Source: a virus. Taken from it: DNA of 22,393 bases. Under the pieces are notes generated by a model. The model did not search any database and was not told where the DNA came from. It worked only from the letters and a program-made list of their open reading frames with translations. Location: positions 1-22,393 of IMG/VR virus record IMGVR_UViG_3300042896_001175; one strand, given 5' to 3'. A program made the translations under genes and the position numbers. Shown one piece after another: positions 14,984 to 22,262 of the stretch; the stretch's first letter is position 1; every line of letters starts with the position of its first letter.

Positions 14984-15843
14984 AAATAAAAGTAGCAATT
15001 TTAGGTACCGGAAATATAGGTACTGACCTAATGTTAAAATCAATTAAAACCGATTTTATTGATATAGTAGCATTTGTAGGTCGAAGATTAGATTCAGACA
15101 CAATGCAAATTGCTAAATCTAAAGGAATATTAACCTCAGATCAAGGTATTAATTATTTTATAAATAATCCAAAATGTTGTGATGTTGTATATGATTGTAC
15201 TAGTGCAGCAGATGCTAGAGAACATGCTAAAGTATTTAAGGAGCAAGGAGTTAAAGTAATTGATTTAACTCCGGCTAAAGTAGGAGACATGTGTGTACCT
15301 GATATCAATTCTGATTTAATTTTAACAGATGATAATGTGAACATGATTACATGTGGAGGACAGGCTTCAATGCCTATGCTGCATTTAATTTCAAAACATT
15401 GTACTGGGTTAGAATATGTTGAGATTGTATCTCAAATTGCATCTAAAAGTGCAGGTATGGCAACTCGAATTAATGTTGATAATTATATTGCAACTACAAG
15501 AAAGGCAATTACTAAATTCACAGGATGTAAAAATACTAAAGTTATTCTTAACTTAAATCCAGCTGAACCTTGTGTTGATATGCAAACAACTATTTTTATT
15601 AAAACAAAAGATATTAACTTTAATCATTTAACAGAAGAAATTGCTGATAAAATTGAAGAATTAAAAACATATATCCCATACTATGAACTAGTATTACCAC
15701 CAACAATGAATGAAAATGGAGTAGTAGTTTTAAGCATCAGAGTAAAAGGCACTGGCGATTATCTTCCAGAGTACGCAGGTAATTTAGATATTATTAATTG
15801 TGCCGCAATTAAAATCACAGAAAAATTAAGTCAAAACATATGA
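14980..15843 (+). CDS. Acylating acetaldehyde dehydrogenase (DmpF/MhpF-type)
   Basis: Catalyses acetaldehyde + NAD + CoA to acetyl-CoA, normally in a complex that channels acetaldehyde from the partner aldolase. The 287-residue protein has the NAD-binding ILGTGNIGTDLM (about 7-18), DCTSAADAREH (about 72-82), LTPAKVGDMCVPDIN (about 96-110), the catalytic Cys125 in NMITCGGQASMPM, and a C-terminal GTGDYLPEYAGNLDI. Each closely follows the DmpF/MhpF family. It is slightly shorter than catabolic members (about 300-316). It starts as ATGA in the TPP enzyme stop and its own stop overlaps the aldolase start the same way. No other genes of aromatic catabolism are present, so a biosynthetic role in the sugar cluster is more likely. 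Confidence 0.9.
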   Translation: MKIKVAILGTGNIGTDLMLKSIKTDFIDIVAFVGRRLDSDTMQIAKSKGILTSDQGINYFINNPKCCDVVYDCTSAADAREHAKVFKEQGVKVIDLTPAKVGDMCVPDINSDLILTDDNVNMITCGGQASMPMLHLISKHCTGLEYVEIVSQIASKSAGMATRINVDNYIATTRKAITKFTGCKNTKVILNLNPAEPCVDMQTTIFIKTKDINFNHLTEEIADKIEELKTYIPYYELVLPPTMNENGVVVLSIRVKGTGDYLPEYAGNLDIINCAAIKITEKLSQNI

Positions 15844-16841
15844 AAAATATAATCATCACTGATTCAAGTCTTAGAGATGGAAATCACAGTGTTAAACATA
15901 CAATTAGTTTAGATAGCATTGAAAAATATTGTCAATTTGCAGATAAAGCAGGCATTCCAATTGTTGAAGTAGGACATGGTAATGGTTTAGCTGCTTCTTC
16001 TTTATTAATTGGAAAATCCCCCAATACAGATAAAGAAATGCTTACTATAGCAAGGAAAAATCTAAAAACCTCTAAATTAGGCATCCACACTATCCCCGGC
16101 TTATCAACTATTGATGATGCTAAATTAGCTATGGATTATGGAGTAGATGTATTTAGAGTAGCAACGCACTGCACTGAAGCAACGTTATCAAAATCTCATA
16201 TTGAAGCATTAGCCAAAACAAATAAAGAAGTATATGGAGTATTAATGATGTCAGCTTTAATCTCAGCTGAAGAATTAGCTGAGCAAGCTAAAATTATGGA
16301 AGATTATGGTGCTCAAGCTATAATTATTATGGATTCAACAGGTACTTATTTACCTCATGATGTAAAAGAAAGAATTAGTTTACTTAAATCAAAATTAAAT
16401 ATTAAAGTTGGTTTCCATGCCCATAACAATTTAGGGTGTGCTATAGCTAATTCATTAATCGCAGTAGAAAGCGGAGCTGAATTAATTGATGCCTGCATTC
16501 GTGGATTTGGAGCTGGAGCAGGTAACGCACCCTTAGAATTAATTCTTCCTGTACTTGAAAAAACAGGGTACACTACAGGTATTAGCTTTGAAGAAACAAT
16601 CAAAGAAGCAGATCGTGTAATGGATTATTTAGTACCAAGTGCCCCAATTACCACTCCAATCAATGTGCTAACAGGATTAACTCGTTTATTCTCAGGATTT
16701 GAAAAACCAATTGTAAAAGCATCTAAATTGTATGGTATTGAATATTCATCTCTCATTTTTGAATTAGGTAATAGAAAATTAGTTGCAGGGCAAGAAGATT
16801 TAATTTTAGAAGTTGCTCAAAAACTAAAAGAAAATAAATGA
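15840..16841 (+). CDS. 4-hydroxy-2-oxovalerate aldolase (DmpG/MhpE-type)
   Basis: A class II, divalent-metal aldolase that cleaves or forms 4-hydroxy-2-oxoacids from pyruvate and an aldehyde. The 333-residue TIM-barrel protein has the family start DSSLRDGNHSVKH. Arg12 and Asp13 are the catalytic and metal residues, and His16 matches the catalytic base of DmpG. EVGHGNGLAASS (about 43-54) matches the family substrate segment, and GFHAHNNLG supplies the metal ligands His193 and His195. RGFGAGAGNAPLE is also typical. The partner dehydrogenase is directly upstream with an ATGA overlap, as in catabolic operons. In this setting the enzyme may run in the condensing direction, or may supply acetyl units. 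That is inference. Confidence 0.9.
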   Translation: MKNIIITDSSLRDGNHSVKHTISLDSIEKYCQFADKAGIPIVEVGHGNGLAASSLLIGKSPNTDKEMLTIARKNLKTSKLGIHTIPGLSTIDDAKLAMDYGVDVFRVATHCTEATLSKSHIEALAKTNKEVYGVLMMSALISAEELAEQAKIMEDYGAQAIIIMDSTGTYLPHDVKERISLLKSKLNIKVGFHAHNNLGCAIANSLIAVESGAELIDACIRGFGAGAGNAPLELILPVLEKTGYTTGISFEETIKEADRVMDYLVPSAPITTPINVLTGLTRLFSGFEKPIVKASKLYGIEYSSLIFELGNRKLVAGQEDLILEVAQKLKENK

Positions 16842-17749
16842 GAATTTTAATTACAGGTGGTAATGGATTCTTAGGGTCTAATATTGTTAGAAAACTGATT
16901 AAAGAAAATCATAATGTGTATGTTTTTTCTAAATCAACTAATAATATTCAAGATGTTTTAGATAAAATTAAATTTGATTTTAGTTCTAATAATGAATTAA
17001 TTAATTTTGAGAAAGAAATTTTAGAATTTTCTCCTGAAATAGTAATTCATTGTGGTTGGAGTGGGGGTAATAGCTATCAAGATGTAAATGATTTAAACCA
17101 ACTATATGAAAATGTAGTATCTAGTGTCAAGCTAATAGAAATTTTAAATAAACTCAAACTCAAACCTAAATTTATTGGATTTGGTAGCTTTTCAGAATAT
17201 GGAAATTTACCAATACCTATAAATGAAAATGACACAGAGCAGCCAATAAATTTATATGGATTGTCTAAACTAACATTTAAAAATTATAGCAAAATGTTAT
17301 GTGACAATTACGGTATGGAGTGGGTTTGGGTTAGACCATGTTACATATATGGACCAAATGATGTTAAAACTAGATTAATCCCATTATTAATTAATAAATT
17401 ATTAAATGATCAAGAAATCATTTTAGATGATTGCAATAAAATTATAGATTATCTTTATATTGATGATTTTGTAAATTATTTTTATAGCTTAACCCAAATA
17501 CCATCAGAAGGAATTTACAACATTTGTTCAGGAAAACAATATAATTTAAAAGAATTAATTCAAGACATCCATCAACTTTCCCAAAGTAAAAGTAAAATTT
17601 CCTTTGATCCAAAATTAAACCGTAAATTTACTTCATCCCATATATGTGGAGATAATACAAAAATTACTAAACAAAGCAATTATTTCCCTCAATTAGATAT
17701 TAATCAAGGGGTTTTATTAACCATCAATTATTATAAAAAGTTATTATGA
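16838..17749 (+). CDS. NAD(P)-dependent epimerase/reductase (extended SDR)
   Basis: A 303-residue extended SDR acting on a nucleotide sugar. Visible are ITGGNGFLGSN (about 5-15), IVIHCGWSGGNSY, the GFGSFSEYGN segment (about 114-123) with catalytic Ser117, Tyr140-x3-Lys144 in YGLSK, and VRPCYIYGPND. The substrate cannot be named. The closest roles in comparable clusters are 4-ketoreductases of dideoxyhexose pathways (RfbJ/abequose synthase type) and reductases of the branched side chain such as YerF. It follows the aldolase by an ATGA overlap and is itself coupled to the FkbM gene, so it probably acts in the same pathway. Confidence 0.8.
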   Translation: MRILITGGNGFLGSNIVRKLIKENHNVYVFSKSTNNIQDVLDKIKFDFSSNNELINFEKEILEFSPEIVIHCGWSGGNSYQDVNDLNQLYENVVSSVKLIEILNKLKLKPKFIGFGSFSEYGNLPIPINENDTEQPINLYGLSKLTFKNYSKMLCDNYGMEWVWVRPCYIYGPNDVKTRLIPLLINKLLNDQEIILDDCNKIIDYLYIDDFVNYFYSLTQIPSEGIYNICSGKQYNLKELIQDIHQLSQSKSKISFDPKLNRKFTSSHICGDNTKITKQSNYFPQLDINQGVLLTINYYKKLL

Positions 17750-18384
17750 AAAATTTAGTTACGTTAAAAGACAATAAATGGGTATGGCCCATAAGTGATG
17801 AAAATAGTTGGATAGGACAAAATGAATTTCAAGATCTTGCAAAATGGGTTCTTCCCCATGTTAAAGAAAAAAACATCATGATTCAAGCAGGTGGTAATTG
17901 TGGTTTTATGTTAAGCAATTTTGTTGAACATTTTAATACAATATATACATTTGAACCAGATCCAATTAATTTTTATTGTTTAAATCAAAACGTTACCTCC
18001 CAAAATGTTATTAAAATGCAGTGTTGTTTAGGTAATGATCCAAAACCTGTTGCTACTCAACATTTAATTAGACCTGACAGGCCAAATGATATTGGAGGAG
18101 TACATATCTCCGGAACAGGATTTACTCCATCAATAGTAATTGATAACTTATCTCTTCCAGGATGTGATTTAATTCAATTGGATGTTGAAGGATATGAATT
18201 AAATGCTCTTTTAGGAGCTGAAAAAACTATTAAAAAATATAGTCCTGTTTTATGTATAGAATTCTGTGAAAAATGGTTAAATAGATATGACACTTCATCC
18301 GATAAAATATTAGGATTATTGGGAGATTGGGGGTATATTCAAGTAAAAGAATACGGAGTTGATAAAATTTTTATTAAAAAATGA
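17746..18384 (+). CDS. FkbM-family SAM methyltransferase
   Basis: A 212-residue class I methyltransferase. MIQAGGNCGFML (about 45-56) is SAM motif I. TFEPDPINFYCLNQNV (about 68-83) binds the SAM ribose and is characteristic of FkbM. LIQLDVEGYELNALLGAEK (about 142-160) is the diagnostic FkbM block. FkbM enzymes O-methylate sugars, polyketides and similar small molecules. Here methylation of a glycan hydroxyl is the natural reading, giving a capped or masked sugar. ATGA overlaps tie it to the SDR genes on both sides. The exact acceptor is unknown. Confidence 0.9.
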   Translation: MKNLVTLKDNKWVWPISDENSWIGQNEFQDLAKWVLPHVKEKNIMIQAGGNCGFMLSNFVEHFNTIYTFEPDPINFYCLNQNVTSQNVIKMQCCLGNDPKPVATQHLIRPDRPNDIGGVHISGTGFTPSIVIDNLSLPGCDLIQLDVEGYELNALLGAEKTIKKYSPVLCIEFCEKWLNRYDTSSDKILGLLGDWGYIQVKEYGVDKIFIKK

Positions 18385-19157
18385 AAATACTAATTACAGG
18401 AGGAAATGGTTACATTGCAAAAAGCATATATTCTGCTTTATCTTTAAAACATGATATAACTCTAGTAACTAAAAATGATCTTAATCTTACTCTCCGAGAT
18501 AAAGTTAAACATTACTTTGTAAACAACCAATTTGATTTAGTTATCCATACCGCAGTGGTAGGAGGAAACCGACTTTTATCAGATGGACCAGATGTTGCAC
18601 TTTCAAACATATTAATGTATGATAATTTAATGCGTTGCAGAGACAAATTTACTAGATTAATACATTTTGGTTCAGGTGCTGAAGATAAAGCTGATGATCC
18701 TTATGGGTTTAGTAAACACACCATATCCCAGTTGATGAAATTGGATTCTAAAAGCATAAATGTAAAAATATATGCTGTATTTGATGGAAATGAATTAGAT
18801 ACTAGATTTATTAAAAGTAACATTACCCGATACATTAATCGAGAAGATATGATTATCCATCAAGATAAAAAAATGGATTTCTTTTACATGAAAGATTTAA
18901 TTTCATTAATAGAATGGCTTATCAATCAACGTGAAGAAGAATTCCCTATACAAGAAATTAACTGTAGTTATTTAGATAAAACAACCCTTACCCAAATTAC
19001 TGAAATGATTAATTCATTAAGTGATTATAAAGTAAATATTAAAATAGAAAATAAAGGACAAGGTGATGATTATTGTGATGTACATCCAATAATGCCTTTT
19101 AATTTAATAGGATTAGAACAAGGAATTAAAGAAACATATAATAAATTAAACCAATGA
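18381..19157 (+). CDS. Short NAD-dependent epimerase/dehydratase (SDR)
   Basis: A 258-residue SDR, shorter than usual for nucleotide-sugar enzymes (about 300-350). Features are ITGGNGYIAKSI (about 5-16), a DLVIHTAVVGGNR segment (about 52-64), HFGSGAEDKADDPYGFSK (about 95-112) with Tyr108 and Lys112, and FDGNELDTRFI in the substrate domain. The FGSGAE...YGxSK and VVGGN patterns recall GDP-fucose synthase (WcaG/Fcl). That would complete a GDP-fucose route with gmd and the GT11 gene. The similarity is partial and the substrate domain is divergent, so I leave the gene unnamed. The stop overlaps the next start (ATGA). Confidence 0.7.
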   Translation: MKILITGGNGYIAKSIYSALSLKHDITLVTKNDLNLTLRDKVKHYFVNNQFDLVIHTAVVGGNRLLSDGPDVALSNILMYDNLMRCRDKFTRLIHFGSGAEDKADDPYGFSKHTISQLMKLDSKSINVKIYAVFDGNELDTRFIKSNITRYINREDMIIHQDKKMDFFYMKDLISLIEWLINQREEEFPIQEINCSYLDKTTLTQITEMINSLSDYKVNIKIENKGQGDDYCDVHPIMPFNLIGLEQGIKETYNKLNQ

Positions 19158-20452
19158 TAAAACCAATTAGTTTTTGTATAGCAACTGCTAACAATGAAAA
19201 AGAGTACATTAAACTTTTAATCCAATCATTACAAGACCATACCCAATTTGATCTTCATGAAGTAATTATATTTGTGGATACAGATAATCAAGGTACATAT
19301 GAAGAACTTTTAAAACTTCAAAAAAACCACTCCAATATTAAAATATGTAAAAATCCTGATTCATCCCCTGTTTGGGCCCAATTAAATGCCTCATTAATGT
19401 TTCAAGCAGCTACTAAAGAGATATTCTGTTATATCCAATCAGACATGGTTGTTGGGAAAAATTTTGATAAACACATTACCCAAAACCTAATCTCAGAAAA
19501 TACAGTGTTATCTTGTGCTCGAATCGAGCCACCATTACACCCTGCATCCCCAGAAAAGATTGTTAAAAGTTTTGGAACATCTCCAGATGATTTTGATTAT
19601 AAAGGATTTAATAAATTTGTTGATGAATTACAAAAAGAAAATAGACCAAATATTTGGGGCCACTTTGCTCCATTTGCAATGTATAAAAAAACATGGTTTG
19701 ATAAATTAGGGGGATTTGATCAACAATTTAGATCATCACGAGAAGATTCAGATTTAATCATACGAATGGGATTGAATGATCTAGATCTAGTTCAATCATG
19801 GAATGCTTGTGTTTACCATTTTACTTGTGTATCAAGTAGAGGAAAAGATTGGTTTAAATCAACAAAACAAACCGATTATAAAAATTTACTTCAATCACAC
19901 GCTGATGCTCAAGAATTGAAACGATTTGTTCGAAAATGGGGAATGTTTGGTCATCACGCTCAACCCGTATATGATATTGCATTTAATATAGAAATTGATC
20001 GTTTTGTTGATTTTAATTTATTGAAATGGATAGAACCATATTGTAAAACACTTTATCTTTCTGATAAAAGTATTGTTGATCAATTAATATCTCAAATTGA
20101 ATTTGAATCTAATTACTACAATAATTTACGTTGGGGTTATTCAAATGAATATTGGGATAAAGTAAAACATATCTATAATCCAAATACATTTGAAGATAAA
20201 ATTAGTACTGAAGTTAAAGAACATGATGTAGTTATTTCATTTAAGTTATCTGAATTAATGGATTCATTAGATCAAGATCTTCAAAATATAATAGTAAACA
20301 TTCATCCATTAATAGATCAAAATGAAATAGGGGAATTCGGGTATGGCCCATTAACTATTAAAATTAATAATAAAAATAATTTAATGAATACTTATAAAAA
20401 ACATTCCGGAATCCCATCAATATTAGATCAATCCAAATACATATTTAATTAA
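19154..20452 (+). CDS. GT2-family glycosyltransferase with long C-terminal extension
   Basis: A 432-residue protein. The N-terminal 230 residues are a GT-A domain: ISFCIATANNEKEYIKLLIQ (about 5-24), VDTDNQGTYEEL, the metal motif IQSDMVVGKNF (Asp97), and LGGFDQQFRSSREDSDLIIR (about 185-204), with Glu197-Asp198 as the catalytic ED pair of many GT2 enzymes. The last 200 residues (WIEPYCKTLYLSDKSIVDQL onward) are not typical of the family and I do not recognise them. They may be a second domain for acceptor binding. It is the last glycan gene, followed by only 30 bases before a small phage gene. Donor and acceptor are unknown. Confidence 0.8.
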   Translation: MIKPISFCIATANNEKEYIKLLIQSLQDHTQFDLHEVIIFVDTDNQGTYEELLKLQKNHSNIKICKNPDSSPVWAQLNASLMFQAATKEIFCYIQSDMVVGKNFDKHITQNLISENTVLSCARIEPPLHPASPEKIVKSFGTSPDDFDYKGFNKFVDELQKENRPNIWGHFAPFAMYKKTWFDKLGGFDQQFRSSREDSDLIIRMGLNDLDLVQSWNACVYHFTCVSSRGKDWFKSTKQTDYKNLLQSHADAQELKRFVRKWGMFGHHAQPVYDIAFNIEIDRFVDFNLLKWIEPYCKTLYLSDKSIVDQLISQIEFESNYYNNLRWGYSNEYWDKVKHIYNPNTFEDKISTEVKEHDVVISFKLSELMDSLDQDLQNIIVNIHPLIDQNEIGEFGYGPLTIKINNKNNLMNTYKKHSGIPSILDQSKYIFN

Positions 20453-20482
20453 AATATAAAGCTTGCTAACACACCACACTCA

Positions 20483-20659
20483 ATGAGCCTATATATATAC
20501 TATAACAAACACGATAAAACTAAGGAACCACATGGTAAATTTGAGGCTATTGATTTAGAGGATGCTATTTTGGTAGCTTCCCACATTAAAAACATGAATA
20601 TACAAGATTTTTTAACAGTATTTAAAGTAGAAGAATGGAAGAGACGTTCAAAAAACTAA
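20483..20659 (+). CDS. Small phage protein (58 aa), unknown function
   Basis: A short open frame from ATG 20483 to TAA 20659 encodes 58 residues beginning MSLYIYYNKHDKTKEPHGKF. It continues with an EAIDLEDAILVASHIKNM helix and ends FLTVFKVEEWKRRSKN. It fills what would otherwise be a 182-base gap, and its composition (beta strand, acidic helix, basic tail) looks like a folded small protein rather than noise. It overlaps the next gene by 25 bases in another frame. No family is recognised. Confidence 0.6.
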   Translation: MSLYIYYNKHDKTKEPHGKFEAIDLEDAILVASHIKNMNIQDFLTVFKVEEWKRRSKN

Positions 20660-21018
20660 GTGAATTAATTGGAAAAGGCGGTAAAATAATAGAAAGTGAA
20701 AAATCAATTAAACGTAAAAAGGAAAAATTCTTTTTAGATATGATTTCAATTTTATGTGAAATTGAGGCATACCAAAAAATATCTGAAAGTGTAGGAATAA
20801 GCCTGGTTAAATATGAGGATTTACATTTTCAAATAATTGAAGGATTGCTTGAAAAACAATATGGAGAATTAGAGAAAAATATAATTATATGGTGGGTATT
20901 TGAAAGCTTAAAAGAAAATGGTGAAGTTTACCCTTTAGTTTCAGAAGATGGAGTCAGACACATAATTAACACACCTTTACAATTATACAAATTTTTAAAA
21001 AGATACGATGGAAAATAG
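20635..21018 (+). CDS. Conserved phage hypothetical protein
   Basis: A 127-residue protein. A basic helical N-terminus (KSIKRKKEKFFLDMISIL, about 24-41) is followed by YEDLHFQIIEGLLEKQYGEL (about 60-79), IIWWVFES (about 84-91), then a strand-rich GEVYPLVSEDGV and a C-terminal INTPLQLYKFLKR. I recall similar proteins with an E-x-L/I-x-x-x-Y-G...W-x-F pattern in marine T4-like phages, all without function. There is no signal peptide. The next gene overlaps its last 11 bases, so it belongs to the small-gene block that resumes after the glycan region. Confidence 0.7.
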   Translation: MEETFKKLSELIGKGGKIIESEKSIKRKKEKFFLDMISILCEIEAYQKISESVGISLVKYEDLHFQIIEGLLEKQYGELEKNIIIWWVFESLKENGEVYPLVSEDGVRHIINTPLQLYKFLKRYDGK

Positions 21019-21307
21019 AATATGCATTAAATGTCGAGAGACAATAAATCCCTTAAGAATAAAAGCATTACCAACAGCAAAAACATGTGTTGAATGTTCA
21101 ACTACTGGAGCAAAACGAGGAGTACCAATGATGTTTGGTGAAAAAGACCACACGTGGACAGATATTGTTTTAATGGAACCTGAACAATACGATGTGTATG
21201 AAAAGCAACAGCAAAATTACTTTAAGGACTCTAAAGTTGAAATGCTTGATTTTGAAAAAGAAGATGCTAAAAATGAAGAGGATATTGACTTTGACAATAT
21301 AATGTAA
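21008..21307 (+). CDS. DksA/TraR-type C4 zinc-finger protein without coiled coil
   Basis: A 99-residue protein whose N-terminus is a C4 zinc finger of the DksA/TraR type: Cys6-x2-Cys9, then RIKALPTAKTC, with Cys27-x2-Cys30. DksA normally has a long coiled coil before this finger that enters the RNA polymerase secondary channel. Here the finger is at the very N-terminus and no coiled coil precedes it. The middle contains GEKDHTWTDIVLMEPEQYD (about 44-62) and the tail is strongly acidic (DFEKEDAKNEEDIDFDN). A role in host or phage transcription is possible through protein contact, but nothing shows polymerase binding directly. It lies 2 bases before the HTH/zinc-ribbon gene. Confidence 0.75.
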   Translation: MENRICIKCRETINPLRIKALPTAKTCVECSTTGAKRGVPMMFGEKDHTWTDIVLMEPEQYDVYEKQQQNYFKDSKVEMLDFEKEDAKNEEDIDFDNIM

Positions 21308-21309
21308 AA

Positions 21310-21963
21310 ATGGCTCACGCAAAACCTATATCAAAAGAGGATGTACTTCGGGCAATGAAACAAACCCGTTCTGTTTTATCAGCGGCTCGGTATTTAAATT
21401 GTTCTTATCAGCATCTAAAGCCGTTTATGAAGGCATATAAAGATGAGGAAACAGGTTTGTCTTTATTTGATTTACATAAAAACCAATGTGGAAAAGGTAT
21501 TCCAAAATTTATGAGCAATCATCCATTTGGGAGAAAACAACCTGCTATTGAGGATATTGTAAATGGGACAGCAGATGCTTCGTCCTTTTCACCAGATAAA
21601 CTAAAGTTTAGGATGGTGGAGGCCGGATATATGATAGAGGAATGTTATTGGTGTGGGTTCAATGAAAAAAGAGAGGTAGATGGTAAGATTCCTGTAATTA
21701 TGTTTTTTAAAGATGGAAATAAGCATAATTTTAGAGATGGTAATCCACAATTATCGTGTTATAACTGCTATTTTATACGTTTAGGCAACGTTTTTACTGA
21801 GCGAGACATGGAGTCCATGGAAGGCCATCAGACCGTTTATAAAACCACGGAAATGATTGATTTTAAATTAGATGATTACCATATGAGAAAATTGGAGGAA
21901 TTAGGGGGCAATGAAAGTAGAGTTGAAAGTGATCCATATGCTTTAGTTTCAAGGAAAAAGTAA
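21310..21963 (+). CDS. HTH plus degenerate HNH/zinc-ribbon protein
   Basis: A 217-residue protein in two parts. Residues about 7-40 (ISKEDVLRAMKQTRSVLSAA, then RYLNCSYQHLKPFM) look like a helix-turn-helix that recognises DNA. Residues about 108-156 hold two knuckles, ECYWCGF (Cys112, Cys115) and LSCYNCYF (Cys150, Cys153), spaced as in HNH endonucleases of the C-x2-C...C-x2-C type. The histidines expected before the DG turn (here MFFKDGNKHNFRDG) and after the last Cys pair (here Tyr) are missing, so cleavage is doubtful. It may be a DNA-binding regulator derived from an HNH nuclease. The zinc site is well supported; the function is not. Confidence 0.7.
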   Translation: MAHAKPISKEDVLRAMKQTRSVLSAARYLNCSYQHLKPFMKAYKDEETGLSLFDLHKNQCGKGIPKFMSNHPFGRKQPAIEDIVNGTADASSFSPDKLKFRMVEAGYMIEECYWCGFNEKREVDGKIPVIMFFKDGNKHNFRDGNPQLSCYNCYFIRLGNVFTERDMESMEGHQTVYKTTEMIDFKLDDYHMRKLEELGGNESRVESDPYALVSRKK

Positions 21964-21983
21964 TATTTATGATCAAAATATTA
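21961..21983 (+). repeat. AT-rich palindrome at a stop/start junction
   Basis: TAATATTT (21961-21968) and AAATATTA (21976-21983) are perfect inverted copies around ATGATCA, which includes the self-complementary TGATCA. The left arm begins with the stop of the HTH/zinc-ribbon gene and the right arm ends with the A of the next ATG. It may be an operator or a weak hairpin near the start. Chance is not excluded in such AT-rich DNA. Confidence 0.35.
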
Positions 21984-22105
21984 TGTCTAAATCTAAAAAA
22001 GAAGGTAAACCTAAAAGAAACAGTGTAAATCTTGCTAAGAGATTAAAGCACATTGAAAACAACGATGCAATAATAAATAAATTGAAGGAAAATATTCATC
22101 ATTAA
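21983..22105 (+). CDS. Very small basic protein (40 aa), hypothetical
   Basis: ATG 21983 to TAA 22105 encodes 40 residues, beginning MSKSKKEGKPKRNSVNLAKR and ending INKLKENIHH. It is strongly basic, with a short predicted helix. The start codon lies at the edge of an AT-rich palindrome (21961-21983), and the next small frame begins immediately after the stop. Its core (ENNDAIINKLKEN) resembles that of the next protein. A real but unassigned small phage gene is plausible. Confidence 0.45.
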   Translation: MSKSKKEGKPKRNSVNLAKRLKHIENNDAIINKLKENIHH

Positions 22106-22261
22106 GTGAAAAAGAAAAAACATAATAAGTTAATAAAAGACTACGATAAACAAAAGGAGAAACACCTTGAGAAACTAGCATCAAAAATGCTAGAAAACGA
22201 TGAGAAGATTAATAAATTAAAAGGAAAAAATATTAATACGGACTTTTTAAACTTATTTTAA
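22106..22261 (+). CDS. Small lysine-rich protein (51 aa) with GTG start, hypothetical
   Basis: A GTG at 22106 directly follows the preceding TAA, and the frame runs to TAA at 22261, encoding 51 residues rich in Lys and Glu. Its centre (LENDEKINKLKGKN) resembles the previous small protein, so the two may be paralogous. A helical, possibly nucleic-acid-binding peptide is the most that can be said. The GTG start is chosen because no ATG is available before the middle of the frame. Confidence 0.4.
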   Translation: MKKKKHNKLIKDYDKQKEKHLEKLASKMLENDEKINKLKGKNINTDFLNLF

Positions 22262-22262
22262 A

